This document shows positions 33,473 to 41,263 of a DNA stretch of 64,000 bases, in pieces (within the stretch, counting starts at the first letter, position 1; the number at the start of each line of letters is the position of its first letter). The stretch covers positions 1-64,000 of the forward strand of contig CAVIWF010000006.1 of the NCBI GenBank assembly GCA_963646285.1. The letters are read 5' to 3'. The translations under genes were made by a program, and so were the position numbers. The notes beneath the pieces were generated by a model, which searched no databases, was not told where the DNA came from, and was given only the letters and a program-made list of their open reading frames with translations. The DNA is from CAKUFA01 sp963646285. GTDB lineage: Bacteria > Bacillota > Clostridia > Christensenellales > Aristaeellaceae.

Positions 33473-34767
33473 TAAGCCTCGCCTCCTTTTCTGATTTCAC
33501 GGCATTCCCGTACTGCGGTTAAGAGTGCCTTCACTGCAAAGCCGGTAACTTCAAAGCCCAGCAGGCTGTTTGCGCCATCCGTGCGCACCATGGCGATCCC
33601 CTTTTGCCGAAGGCGATTGGCGTACTCGTGTCCCAGGTACAGCATGGGATGAAGCTCATCATACACGTACTGCAAAGGGGCAATGTTGGCGGTTTTGGTG
33701 ATATAGGGGTCGCACTTTTCCAGAATGGACGCCTTGTCCTCCCCATCTGCTGCCGTGATGGCAGAGGTTTGGATAATTTGCGGCACCATGCCCAGGCTGA
33801 CCATGAAGCGATTCAGCTCGAAGGTACGGAAGGGGGTATTGCCGTAGATATAGGTAACCCCTGCCAGTTCCCTGGCGGCTTCCTGCTTTGCTGCTACTGC
33901 CTTGGCTTTCAATGCCTGAAGCTCCTCAGGCAGCGGCATTTCCAGCGCAGCGAACAGCTTCTCATAGCATGCAGCAATCTTTTCCGGTTCAGCAAAGCGG
34001 TCGAAGAACACGTAAGGAATGCCGAACTCTTCTTCCATCTTTCTGGCCAGGGGCAGGGCGATTTCGTTCACCACGATGTTGGCCTTGGCGGCGGCACCTT
34101 CCCGAATGTCGTCTACCGTGCAGCCACAGGGCAGCTGCAGACCAATCTTCACCCCGGCATTTTGCAGCACGTGGCTCAGCTCCGTATCGGCAAAGCTGCC
34201 CATCCGCTGTCCCAGCAGGTTGACACGACCGTCGCAGGGGCGCTTTTCCATCAGGGAAAAGCAGGCGGTGATGGTGCGTTCCAGACCCGGCAGGTGGTTT
34301 TCACACTTGAAGTGCTCCGTATGCACTGCCATAACGGGAATGTTATACTTCTGGGTCAGGGCGTCGGCAGCTGCATCCATGTCGTCGCCGATAATTTCCA
34401 CCACGCAGGTCGTTACCAGAAAGACCGCCTGAGGCTTGTATTCTTCCATGACCTCTGCAAAGGCAGCCTCCACTTTCTTGACGCACCCGAAGGTTACATC
34501 GTGACCGTCCAGTACGACGGACACGCACCGTCCCCCAAGGCCGCCGAAATCCTCCGAGTGAATGGTCATGTGCTTGGTATAGTAGGCGCATTCGTCCGTG
34601 CCGATGATCATGATCAGGCTGTTCTTGATTCCCCGAACCGCCATGGCCGCACCCATCAGCGGGCAGTGGGTTCCAGGAAACATGGCATTGGTCAGGGGCG
34701 CAACCTGCTTCATGCTTTCTACCTGACTGAGGGGCACCATGCGCTCGATCAGTTCTTTTCCATTCAT
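33472..34767 (-). CDS. Nitrogenase component 1-like protein, alpha (NifD-like) subunit
   Basis: 431 residues from the start used here (a frame 7 codons longer has a weaker ribosome binding site). Three cysteines sit where P-cluster ligands do: FPGTHCPLMG (Cys35), IIGTDECAYYT (Cys60) and LVTTCVVEIIGDD (Cys121). No NifD-like FeMo-cofactor Cys/His pair is evident. Three Cys from one subunit recall DPOR and COR, where a fourth ligand completes a [4Fe-4S] cluster. With the NifK-like and NifH-like proteins it should form an ATP-dependent reductase. It follows the importer ATPase gene by 66 nt. Confidence 0.88.
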   Translation of the reverse strand: MNGKELIERMVPLSQVESMKQVAPLTNAMFPGTHCPLMGAAMAVRGIKNSLIMIIGTDECAYYTKHMTIHSEDFGGLGGRCVSVVLDGHDVTFGCVKKVEAAFAEVMEEYKPQAVFLVTTCVVEIIGDDMDAAADALTQKYNIPVMAVHTEHFKCENHLPGLERTITACFSLMEKRPCDGRVNLLGQRMGSFADTELSHVLQNAGVKIGLQLPCGCTVDDIREGAAAKANIVVNEIALPLARKMEEEFGIPYVFFDRFAEPEKIAACYEKLFAALEMPLPEELQALKAKAVAAKQEAARELAGVTYIYGNTPFRTFELNRFMVSLGMVPQIIQTSAITAADGEDKASILEKCDPYITKTANIAPLQYVYDELHPMLYLGHEYANRLRQKGIAMVRTDGANSLLGFEVTGFAVKALLTAVRECREIRKGGEA

Positions 34768-34795
34768 GTTGGCATGTGTTCCTTTCATGCTGTTT

Positions 34796-34816
34796 GGCAG
34801 GATAACTGCTCCTGCC
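34796..34816 (-). other. Intercistronic hairpin in the nitrogenase-like operon
   Basis: Perfect 6-bp stem GGCAGG/CCTGCC with a 9-nt loop in the 66-nt gap between importer ATPase and NifD-like gene, with no T run. It may be an RNA stability or processing element that sets unequal expression of the two halves. Confidence 0.4.
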
Positions 34817-34833
34817 CTGTGTATCGTTCCAAA

Positions 34834-35613
34834 TCAGGAGATTTCCCGATAGGCAATCAGTGGCTTTTCCCGCCCCGGGATGTTGATGATGTCGCAATCC
34901 ACGTCGTACACTTCCCGCATCATGCGGGGATTGATGACTTCTTCCGGCTTGCCTTCATCATACTTCTTGCCATTCTTAATGACCACCACCCAGTCGCTGA
35001 CTTCCATGGCGTGGCTCAGGTCATGGAGCACCATAACCACCCCAATACCGCTTTCCCGGTTCAGCTTTTTCACCAGGCGCATCATCTCCTGCTGATGGGA
35101 AATGTCCAGGTAGGTGGTAGGCTCATCCAGGAAGAGGATTTCCGGCTGCTGGGTCAGCACGGTAGCGATCCACACACGCTGGCTTTCCCCACCGGAGCAT
35201 TCATTGATGGACTTTTCCCGCAAGTCCCACACACCGGTTGCCTGCATGGCCCAGTCAATGATCCGCTGATCCTCTTCGTTGCAGCGTTCATACCACTTCT
35301 GATAGGGCATACGGCCGTAGCTGACCAGCTCCTTCACCTGAAAATCCGGGGGAGCAGAATGCATCTGGGGCAGAACGCCAATATGCCGTGCCAGCTCCTT
35401 GGCAGAAAACTCCTTCAGGTTCCGTGCATCCAGGTACACGGAACCCTTGCGGTAGTTCAGCAGCCGGGTCAAGCCTTTCAGCACGGTGGATTTGCCGGAG
35501 CCATTGGGGCCGATAATGGTGGTGATTTTTCCTTTTTCCACCCGGATATCCATGTCCTTGACGGCCAGATAATCTCCGTAGGCAATTTCGATATGCTGCG
35601 CTTTAATTTCCAC
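34834..35613 (-). CDS. ABC transporter ATPase, FecE/BtuD/FhuC family
   Basis: 259 residues. Walker A GPNGSGKST (about 35-43), Q-loop LPQMHSAPP, signature CSGGESQRVWIATVLTQQP (about 138-156), Walker B ILFLDEPTTYLDISHQ and the H-loop VLHDLSHAM. This family powers import of siderophores, haem and cobalamin. The start overlaps the permease gene by 11 nt. The next gene of the operon encodes the NifD-like subunit. Confidence 0.94.
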   Translation of the reverse strand: MEIKAQHIEIAYGDYLAVKDMDIRVEKGKITTIIGPNGSGKSTVLKGLTRLLNYRKGSVYLDARNLKEFSAKELARHIGVLPQMHSAPPDFQVKELVSYGRMPYQKWYERCNEEDQRIIDWAMQATGVWDLREKSINECSGGESQRVWIATVLTQQPEILFLDEPTTYLDISHQQEMMRLVKKLNRESGIGVVMVLHDLSHAMEVSDWVVVIKNGKKYDEGKPEEVINPRMMREVYDVDCDIINIPGREKPLIAYREIS

Positions 35614-36622
35614 TGACCTTTCCCTTCTTTCTCAGCATGTAGAGGAAGAACGGACCACCTGTGACGGACATGACAATGCCCACAGGGATTTCCATTCCGG
35701 GTACAATGGTGCGGCCGATGGTGTCCGCTGCCAGCAGCACCACCGCCCCCAACAGGACGCTGGTGGGCAGCATGGCCTTGTAATCCGACCCCACCAACAG
35801 CCGTGCAATGTGGGGCACAACCAGACCCACGAAACCGATCATGCCTGCCACGGATACCGTTGCCGCCGCCAGAAAGGCAGAAACAGCGGACAGGAACAGG
35901 CGGCTGGCATTCACCTTGACGCCCAGGGACTTGGCCATTTCATCCCCCAGCTGCAGGGTGTTGGCACTTTTGATGCACATGAAAGACAGCACCAGGCCGA
36001 TGCCTGCATACACTGCCAGAATGCGCACCTGAGACCAGGAACGTCCGGACAGGCTGCCGTTCATGAAAGCCAGCACACCCTGCAGACTGTCGGAATACAG
36101 CAACTGAAGCAGGGAGTTATAGGCAGACAGCACAGAGTTGATTGCCACGCCGGAAAGGATGATTCGCACCGGGTCAATGCCGCCCTTCCAGGCAAGGGAG
36201 TAAATCAATCCGCAGGCAAGGGCAGCACCGCCAAAGGCAAACAGAGGAACCGTATTGGTTAAGCTGGGAAACAGGAGCAGAATCGTTGTTGCTGCCGTGC
36301 CTGCACCGGCAGACACGCCGATGGTGCCCGGGTCTGCCAGGGGATTGCGCATCACCGACTGAAGCAGTGCACCTGAAGCAGACAGGGATGCGCCGATCAT
36401 GATGGCCAGCAGCAGACGGGGCAGACGCAGATTGACAACAATGACCTTGATGGTACTGTCTTCACCGGAAAAGATGGCGTGCAGGATTTCACCAACGCTA
36501 TATCCTGCGCTGCCTACTGCGACCGCCACCACAGACAATACTGCCAGCAGAATCAGCAGGATCAGCCATACGGTTCCCACACGAAGGGCGCTGACCTGCC
36601 GTTTGGTGGACTTTTTCTTCAT
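35603..36622 (-). CDS. ABC transporter permease, FecCD/BtuC family
   Basis: 339 residues with about 9-10 membrane helices. The family pattern LLQSVMRNPLADPGTIGVS (about 85-103), GAGTAATTILLL and the final GFVGLVVPHIARLLVGSDYK (about 266-285) are present. It forms the channel of an importer for metal chelates or corrinoids. Only one permease gene is present, so it probably acts as homodimer. Located between binding protein and ATPase genes. Confidence 0.94.
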   Translation of the reverse strand: MKKKSTKRQVSALRVGTVWLILLILLAVLSVVAVAVGSAGYSVGEILHAIFSGEDSTIKVIVVNLRLPRLLLAIMIGASLSASGALLQSVMRNPLADPGTIGVSAGAGTAATTILLLFPSLTNTVPLFAFGGAALACGLIYSLAWKGGIDPVRIILSGVAINSVLSAYNSLLQLLYSDSLQGVLAFMNGSLSGRSWSQVRILAVYAGIGLVLSFMCIKSANTLQLGDEMAKSLGVKVNASRLFLSAVSAFLAAATVSVAGMIGFVGLVVPHIARLLVGSDYKAMLPTSVLLGAVVLLAADTIGRTIVPGMEIPVGIVMSVTGGPFFLYMLRKKGKVSGN

Positions 36623-36633
36623 GGTTACCCCTC

Positions 36634-38514
36634 TTACTCAGCGAAGTGAGCCAATACCATATCAGCCAGATTGCTGATGTTATCAATCACATTAATGCCG
36701 GCACTGGATACATAGGCAACCGGCAGGTACATCACATCGCCGTTGGCAAAGGCACGGATGCTGTTCCAGTACTCAGGATTGTTGGCATAGTCTGCTTCCA
36801 TCAGCTGCTGATGTTCCTCGCCAGTCTTGCTCATGCCCACACACAGCACCAGATCAGGATCGTATCCCAGGGCAGATTCCATATCCAGCTCTGCCATGGA
36901 AGAAGCATCGTTGGTGTACACGTTGGTCAGGCCGATCATTTCCGCCATGGAACCGAGGGTGCCGCCGTTGGTCTGGATATAGTGGGTAGGCGGTGCGGAC
37001 TGAAGAATCATCACCGTCTTGCCAGCCAGCTTTTCCTTGGTGGCAGCCAGTTTGCTTTCCAGATCGTCAAAGCGTTGGAGAATGGCTTTGCCTGCGTCGC
37101 TGTCCTTGCCGAAAGCATCGATCAAAACTTCCGTCTGGCTCTTGATGGATTCATAGGATACAGTGTGACCGGCGTCCACGTAATACACAGGAATACCGGC
37201 TTCCGTCAGCTGAACACCGTAGGTATCGGCAGAGGTATAGCCCAGCAGCACCAGATCAGGCTCCATGGCCACGACAGTTTCAATATCGAAGGTAGTGCCG
37301 TGACCCATGGTCAGCAGCTGTGCCTTGGCAGACAAATCCTCCGGCCAGGTCACCACGGAGCTGGAAGGCACGGCAATCATGTTGACGCCCAGTTCATACA
37401 GGGTCAGCACCGGGGTGGTGGACATGCATACCACTTTTTCAGGACGGCTTGCCAGGGTCACAGCTTCGGTGTAGCCCTTCTCCTGCATGTTGGCAGGATA
37501 CTCAATGGTCACCCCAGTTACGGAAGAGGCTTCCGCCGCAGTATCTGCGGGGAAGCGCTCTTCAAGCAGGTCGATCAATTTGTTCAGGCTGTTCACAATC
37601 TGAATGCCCTTGGACGTCACATATTCGCTGGAAAGGTAAATGATGTTGTCATTCTTGACGGCATCCAGCTGATTCCACAGGTCAGGATTCTCGGCGAAGG
37701 TCTCCTTGTACACGCCCTCGATCACGTCTGCCGTAGGCGCCGTGGGAGAAATGGCGAAGATCACTTCAGGATTGGCGGTAAGGGCTGTTTCCGTATCCAT
37801 GGTCACTGTACGGCTGGCAGGATCCACCAGAGAGTCGGACAGGTTTTCGAAGGGAAGCAGTGCCAGCATGCTGCCCAGGTAGCCCTGAGAGGTCTGCTGG
37901 TAGGTGCCGGGGGTGTGGAAGAAGATCATCATGGTCTTGGTGCTGTGGGTAGCGCAGTAGTTGGCAGCCCGCTCTTCCACAGCGGCAAACTCAGCGGCGA
38001 TTTCATTCACAAGCTCTTCCGTGCCGAAGGACTTGGCCAGGGTCAGTGCTTCTTCCTTGGCTTCATTATAAGCAATGGAAGGACCTTCGCTGGTGTAGTA
38101 CACATTGACCCCAGCGTCAGCAAACTGCTGGCCGTAGGTTTCCTTCTGGTAGCTGCCCACAATGACCAGGTCAGGCTCGTAAGCAAGGACGGATTCAATG
38201 TCCAGGCTGCTCATGCCGGTAGCAATCGTAGGCAGTTCCAGCACCCAGTCAGGATATTCAACGGAGCTGGCAGGAGAGGTCACAGCCACAGGGTGAATGT
38301 CGCAACGCACCAGAATCTGCAGGGCTGCATTGGACAGGCACACGATACGTTCCGGCTTCTTGGCCAGGGTCAGGGTTTCCCCTTCACTTTCCTGAAGGTA
38401 GCTGGGATAATAAAGCACCATGCCGCCATCCGCCGTTTCCTCTGCACCGGCAAAGGCGGTAAGGGAGAGCATCATGGCAACCGAGAGAATCACCGCAACT
38501 AACTTTTTCAACAT
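36634..38514 (-). CDS. Double-domain periplasmic-type binding protein (two Peripla_BP_2 domains)
   Basis: 626 residues, about twice the usual size. A Sec signal peptide (MLKKLVAVILSVAMMLSLTAFAGA) ends at AGA|EE with no lipobox. Domain 1 (about 40-325) starts KKPERIVCLSNAALQILV and has DIESVLAYEPDLVIVGSYQ; domain 2 (about 345-625) starts SRPEKVVCMSTTPVLTLYEL and has DIETVVAMEPDLVLLGYTS. So the two halves are tandem copies of the FecB/BtuF-type fold. Each half keeps the NDNIIYL/NGDVMYL strand. One binding protein of this class normally has one domain. The gene overlaps the NifH-like stop by 7 nt. Confidence 0.92.
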   Translation of the reverse strand: MLKKLVAVILSVAMMLSLTAFAGAEETADGGMVLYYPSYLQESEGETLTLAKKPERIVCLSNAALQILVRCDIHPVAVTSPASSVEYPDWVLELPTIATGMSSLDIESVLAYEPDLVIVGSYQKETYGQQFADAGVNVYYTSEGPSIAYNEAKEEALTLAKSFGTEELVNEIAAEFAAVEERAANYCATHSTKTMMIFFHTPGTYQQTSQGYLGSMLALLPFENLSDSLVDPASRTVTMDTETALTANPEVIFAISPTAPTADVIEGVYKETFAENPDLWNQLDAVKNDNIIYLSSEYVTSKGIQIVNSLNKLIDLLEERFPADTAAEASSVTGVTIEYPANMQEKGYTEAVTLASRPEKVVCMSTTPVLTLYELGVNMIAVPSSSVVTWPEDLSAKAQLLTMGHGTTFDIETVVAMEPDLVLLGYTSADTYGVQLTEAGIPVYYVDAGHTVSYESIKSQTEVLIDAFGKDSDAGKAILQRFDDLESKLAATKEKLAGKTVMILQSAPPTHYIQTNGGTLGSMAEMIGLTNVYTNDASSMAELDMESALGYDPDLVLCVGMSKTGEEHQQLMEADYANNPEYWNSIRAFANGDVMYLPVAYVSSAGINVIDNISNLADMVLAHFAE

Positions 38515-39287
38515 ACTTCCTGAGCTCCTTTCTCATCCTGGGTCATGGTCAGTACACAATCAGCCAAATCATTGTACACAGCATGCATGGGAGAAACATC
38601 CAAACATTCAAACACGGTGCCGCCGCCGGCTTCTGCCTTCTGAATATCGCCGCTGCGGGGCACATAAGCCACCACCTGGGTGCCGATTTCATCAGCAGCT
38701 TTCTGCACGATTTCCTTTTCGTCCGCAATGTTCCGGGCGTTCAGGATAATGCCGCACAGCCGGGCGTAGCCACGCTTGCCGAAGTTGCGAATGGCCTGGG
38801 CAATGTTGTTGGCCGCATAGAGCGCCATCATTTCGCCGGAAGAGACAATAAACACCTCCCGGGCATAGCCCTCACGAATGGGCATGGCGAATCCGCCGCA
38901 AACCACGTCTCCCAGCACATCGTAAATCACAATGTCCGGCTGATAGGTTTCGAAGGCTTTCAACTCCGCAAGCTTTTCAAAGGCGGAAATAATGCCCCGT
39001 CCTGCACAGCCAACACCGGGCGTCGGACCGCCGGATTCCACGCACAGCACGCCGCCAAAGCCTTCAAACACAATGTCCGTCAGCTTCAGCTCATCGCCCT
39101 TTTCACGCAGCTGTTCCAGCACCGTTGGGATGCGTTTGCCGCCCATGAGCCCCTTGGTGGAGTCCGCCTTAGGATCACAGCCGATTTGCATCACCCGATA
39201 GCCCTTCCTGGCCAAGGCAGCAGACAAATTGGAAGTGGTGGTAGACTTACCAATGCCGCCTTTGCCATAGATCGCAATCTTTCTCAC
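38508..39287 (-). CDS. NifH/BchL/CfbC-like reductase
   Basis: 259 residues of the dinitrogenase reductase superfamily: a homodimeric ATPase carrying one [4Fe-4S] cluster between subunits and passing electrons to component 1. P-loop YGKGGIGKSTTTSN (about 7-20), DPKADST, the two cluster cysteines in GVGCAGRGI (about 96) and DVLGDVVCGGFAMP (about 132). All catalytic features are intact, so it should be active. It is shorter than NifH (about 290). First gene of the seven-gene operon, promoter about 150 nt upstream. Confidence 0.93.
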   Translation of the reverse strand: MRKIAIYGKGGIGKSTTTSNLSAALARKGYRVMQIGCDPKADSTKGLMGGKRIPTVLEQLREKGDELKLTDIVFEGFGGVLCVESGGPTPGVGCAGRGIISAFEKLAELKAFETYQPDIVIYDVLGDVVCGGFAMPIREGYAREVFIVSSGEMMALYAANNIAQAIRNFGKRGYARLCGIILNARNIADEKEIVQKAADEIGTQVVAYVPRSGDIQKAEAGGGTVFECLDVSPMHAVYNDLADCVLTMTQDEKGAQEVC

Positions 39288-39348
39288 AAATGAACTCCTT
39301 TCCCCTCATCACATGCTGCCGACAAGGGAATTTCTTGTTTCGCTTCCC

Positions 39349-39377
39349 TTGACAGAAGCGTGCCGACAGGATACAAT
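39349..39377 (+). promoter_or_regulatory. Promoter of the AraC regulator gene
   Basis: Consensus TTGACA (39349-39354), 17-bp spacer, TACAAT (39372-39377). The start of transcription falls inside the palindrome at 39378-39393. The leader is about 160 nt. Confidence 0.72.
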
Positions 39378-39412
39378 GTTAGTTGAGACTAACGGTTTGA
39401 AATAGCTAACCG
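39378..39412. promoter_or_regulatory. Two adjacent inverted repeats between divergent promoters, likely operator
   Basis: A perfect 6-4-6 palindrome (GTTAGT TGAG ACTAAC, 39378-39393) abuts a second inverted repeat (CGGTT-10 nt-AACCG, 39393-39412). It touches the AraC promoter start site and lies in the leader of the nitrogenase-like operon. The TTAG/CTAA halves resemble iron boxes of the DtxR/IdeR/MntR family. Binding protein unknown; both an iron repressor and the AraC protein are candidates. Confidence 0.6.
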
Positions 39413-39438
39413 CTGCTCACGATCTCATTGCAGGAGCC

Positions 39439-39467
39439 ATTATAGCAGGCATTGCCGGTGATGAAAA
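39439..39467 (-). promoter_or_regulatory. Promoter of the nitrogenase-like operon
   Basis: Minus strand: weak TTTTCA (39462-39467), 17-bp spacer, consensus TATAAT (39439-39444). A poor -35 with a good -10 suits activation, for example by an AraC-type protein. Confidence 0.55.
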
Positions 39468-39545
39468 TGCAATTTCTGCGGATGAATTTTCAAAATCTTC
39501 GGATTGCGAAAAGTGGCTCATGGGATCTTGGAAGGGAGGAGAAAG

Positions 39546-40289
39546 ATGGCTGAACTTGTCCAGTTGGAACAAAACACCATCGATTACTGGGATCTTTTTT
39601 ACAATCAGCGCAGTGTTTGCGAGGCTTTCGTGTCAGAAAATGCGGAGGGAGCAAAGGATGCCTTTCACCAGCAGGTGGCTCGCATTACCCGGCTTTACGG
39701 TGCGCCGAACACGGAGCAATCCTTTATTCTGCTTACGTCCCTGAACCGGGGACTGTATGATTATTTACAATACCATTTGAATCTTTCCCTGACGGAATGC
39801 TGCTACCGCAACCGTGTTCACAATCACGCCGTACACTGCACCCAGGATTTATTATCCGCCGGGGATCAAATCATTATGGATTATCACGCTGCTACACGAA
39901 CCTATCAGCTGCGCCGTTCCCACTTCGACAACGCCTGCGCCTATATTCAGTCCCACCTGAACAGTGATTTATCCCTGCAGGCCGTGAGCAGCGCCATCTT
40001 CATCAGCAAATGCCACCTGTGCGAAATATTCAGTACCGTTACCGGCCGCACCTTTGGGGATTATGTACGTCAGCAGCGCCTGACCCGTGCCAAGCTGCTG
40101 CTGAGCACCACCCAGCGCACCATTGAGGATATTTCTCAGGACTGCGGCTACCAAACCGCCGCCTACTTTTCCACCGTCTTCAAGAAGGAAATCGGACTTT
40201 CCCCCATGCAGTATCGCCGCATAAATGCCCAGCAGAAGTATGAAAAGCATCCGGTCGTGGACTTTTCCGTAAGGCTGGCCATGGAATGA
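39546..40289 (+). CDS. AraC family transcriptional regulator
   Basis: 247 residues. The C-terminal about 100 residues hold two helix-turn-helices typical of AraC: DLSLQAVSSAIFISKCHLCE (about 152-171) and DISQDCGYQTAAYFSTVFKK (about 208-227), ending SPMQYRR. The N-terminal half (MAELVQLEQNTIDYWDLFYN onward) is a sensing domain I do not recognise; it is not an obvious cupin. GGAGGAG is upstream. The divergent position makes it the likely regulator of the nitrogenase-like operon. Confidence 0.9.
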   Translation: MAELVQLEQNTIDYWDLFYNQRSVCEAFVSENAEGAKDAFHQQVARITRLYGAPNTEQSFILLTSLNRGLYDYLQYHLNLSLTECCYRNRVHNHAVHCTQDLLSAGDQIIMDYHAATRTYQLRRSHFDNACAYIQSHLNSDLSLQAVSSAIFISKCHLCEIFSTVTGRTFGDYVRQQRLTRAKLLLSTTQRTIEDISQDCGYQTAAYFSTVFKKEIGLSPMQYRRINAQQKYEKHPVVDFSVRLAME

Positions 40290-40365
40290 GGGATTCAAAC
40301 CTTTCAATGCCCGCTTCCTTTCCTGCTCTTCCTGCTCTTCCCTCGTTCTTTTTCCCACCAAGTGT

Positions 40366-40394
40366 TTGACATGCAGGGAAAACCGATGTAGAAT
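40366..40394 (+). promoter_or_regulatory. Promoter of the CofE-like gene
   Basis: Consensus TTGACA (40366-40371), 17-bp spacer, TAGAAT (40389-40394). Confidence 0.75.
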
Positions 40395-40442
40395 GAACGG
40401 AGCGAACCGGTGTGTTCGCAGGATAAACAGGAGGTACGTGAG

Positions 40443-41189
40443 ATGGGCATTATTCCTTCGCGCAACCTGGAAGATCAGCGCCGTGAAAAGAACGGTGTGG
40501 TATATTTTGATCGAGGCACCCTGACCGGAAAGAACGGCCGGAAGTACGACCGTTATGCCATTCAGACCCACTTTGTTGAGGTGGGTGAAAATCAGGCAGA
40601 CCTGGTGCGGAAGTATGTGCTGCCCCTGGCACAGCCTGGGGACATGCTGTCCTTCGGTGCAAAGGTTATGGCCATGTGCACCCGGAATGTGAAAACCCGG
40701 GATGAAGTTAAGCCCGGCTTTTGGGCCAATCTGCTGTGGCGGTTTGCCGGCATCAACACCACCGGCGTTGGCATGCACGAGCCCTACAAGCTTCAGCTGG
40801 TCATTGATATGGTAGGTCTGCCCCGGGTGCTTCTGGCAGCCTTTGTTTCCGCTGTGACCCGTCCCTTTGGCGTGCACGGTCTGTTTTATAAGATTTGCGG
40901 ACAGGGCGTTGGGGGTATTGACGGCTTCTACTTCCGCTCCAGCTTTGAGCGGTACAAGCAGCTGGCCTTGATCAACCCGCCGAACCCGGTGGAATTGTGC
41001 AACGCCTTGGAAAAGGAAACCGGCATTCCTGTTGTGCTGATGGATGCTAACGACATCGAGCAGAATCAGCTGGGCAAGTGTGATGACTTCCCCCTGACGG
41101 ATGATGAAATTCAGGATGCTATGAAAGACAATCCTTCCGGACAGGGTGATGAGCTGACGCCCCTGATCCTGATTCGTCCCGTTCAATAA
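40443..41189 (+). CDS. CofE-like (F420-0:gamma-glutamyl ligase family) protein
   Basis: 248 residues. It resembles the family of F420-0:L-glutamate ligase (CofE), which adds glutamate to coenzyme F420. Features are the N-terminal THFVEVGENQADLVRKYVLP (about 40-59), a loop with MGLP-like MVGLPRVLLAAFVSAVTRP (about 121-139), GIDGFYFRSSF and a conserved PNPVELCNALEKETGIPVVLMDAND (about 180-204). Clostridia generally lack F420, so this branch probably does something else; I do not know what. It is a single-gene unit with its own promoter and terminator. Confidence 0.78.
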   Translation: MGIIPSRNLEDQRREKNGVVYFDRGTLTGKNGRKYDRYAIQTHFVEVGENQADLVRKYVLPLAQPGDMLSFGAKVMAMCTRNVKTRDEVKPGFWANLLWRFAGINTTGVGMHEPYKLQLVIDMVGLPRVLLAAFVSAVTRPFGVHGLFYKICGQGVGGIDGFYFRSSFERYKQLALINPPNPVELCNALEKETGIPVVLMDANDIEQNQLGKCDDFPLTDDEIQDAMKDNPSGQGDELTPLILIRPVQ

Positions 41190-41206
41190 GCTTATAACCT
41201 CAGCAG

Positions 41207-41241
41207 CTGCGGAGGGTGAATCAATCCACCGCAGTTTTTTT
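41207..41241 (+). terminator. Terminator of the CofE-like gene
   Basis: CTGCGG-A-GG pairs with CC-A-CCGCAG across a short loop and is followed by seven T. Confidence 0.88.
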
Positions 41242-41263
41242 ATGCACGAAAGGAATTATGTTC

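Noticed and set aside
31670..39287. True nitrogen-fixing nitrogenase
   Set aside because: No nifB, nifE or nifN, no FeMo-cofactor ligands seen in the alpha-like subunit, and the beta-like subunit lacks P-cluster cysteines.
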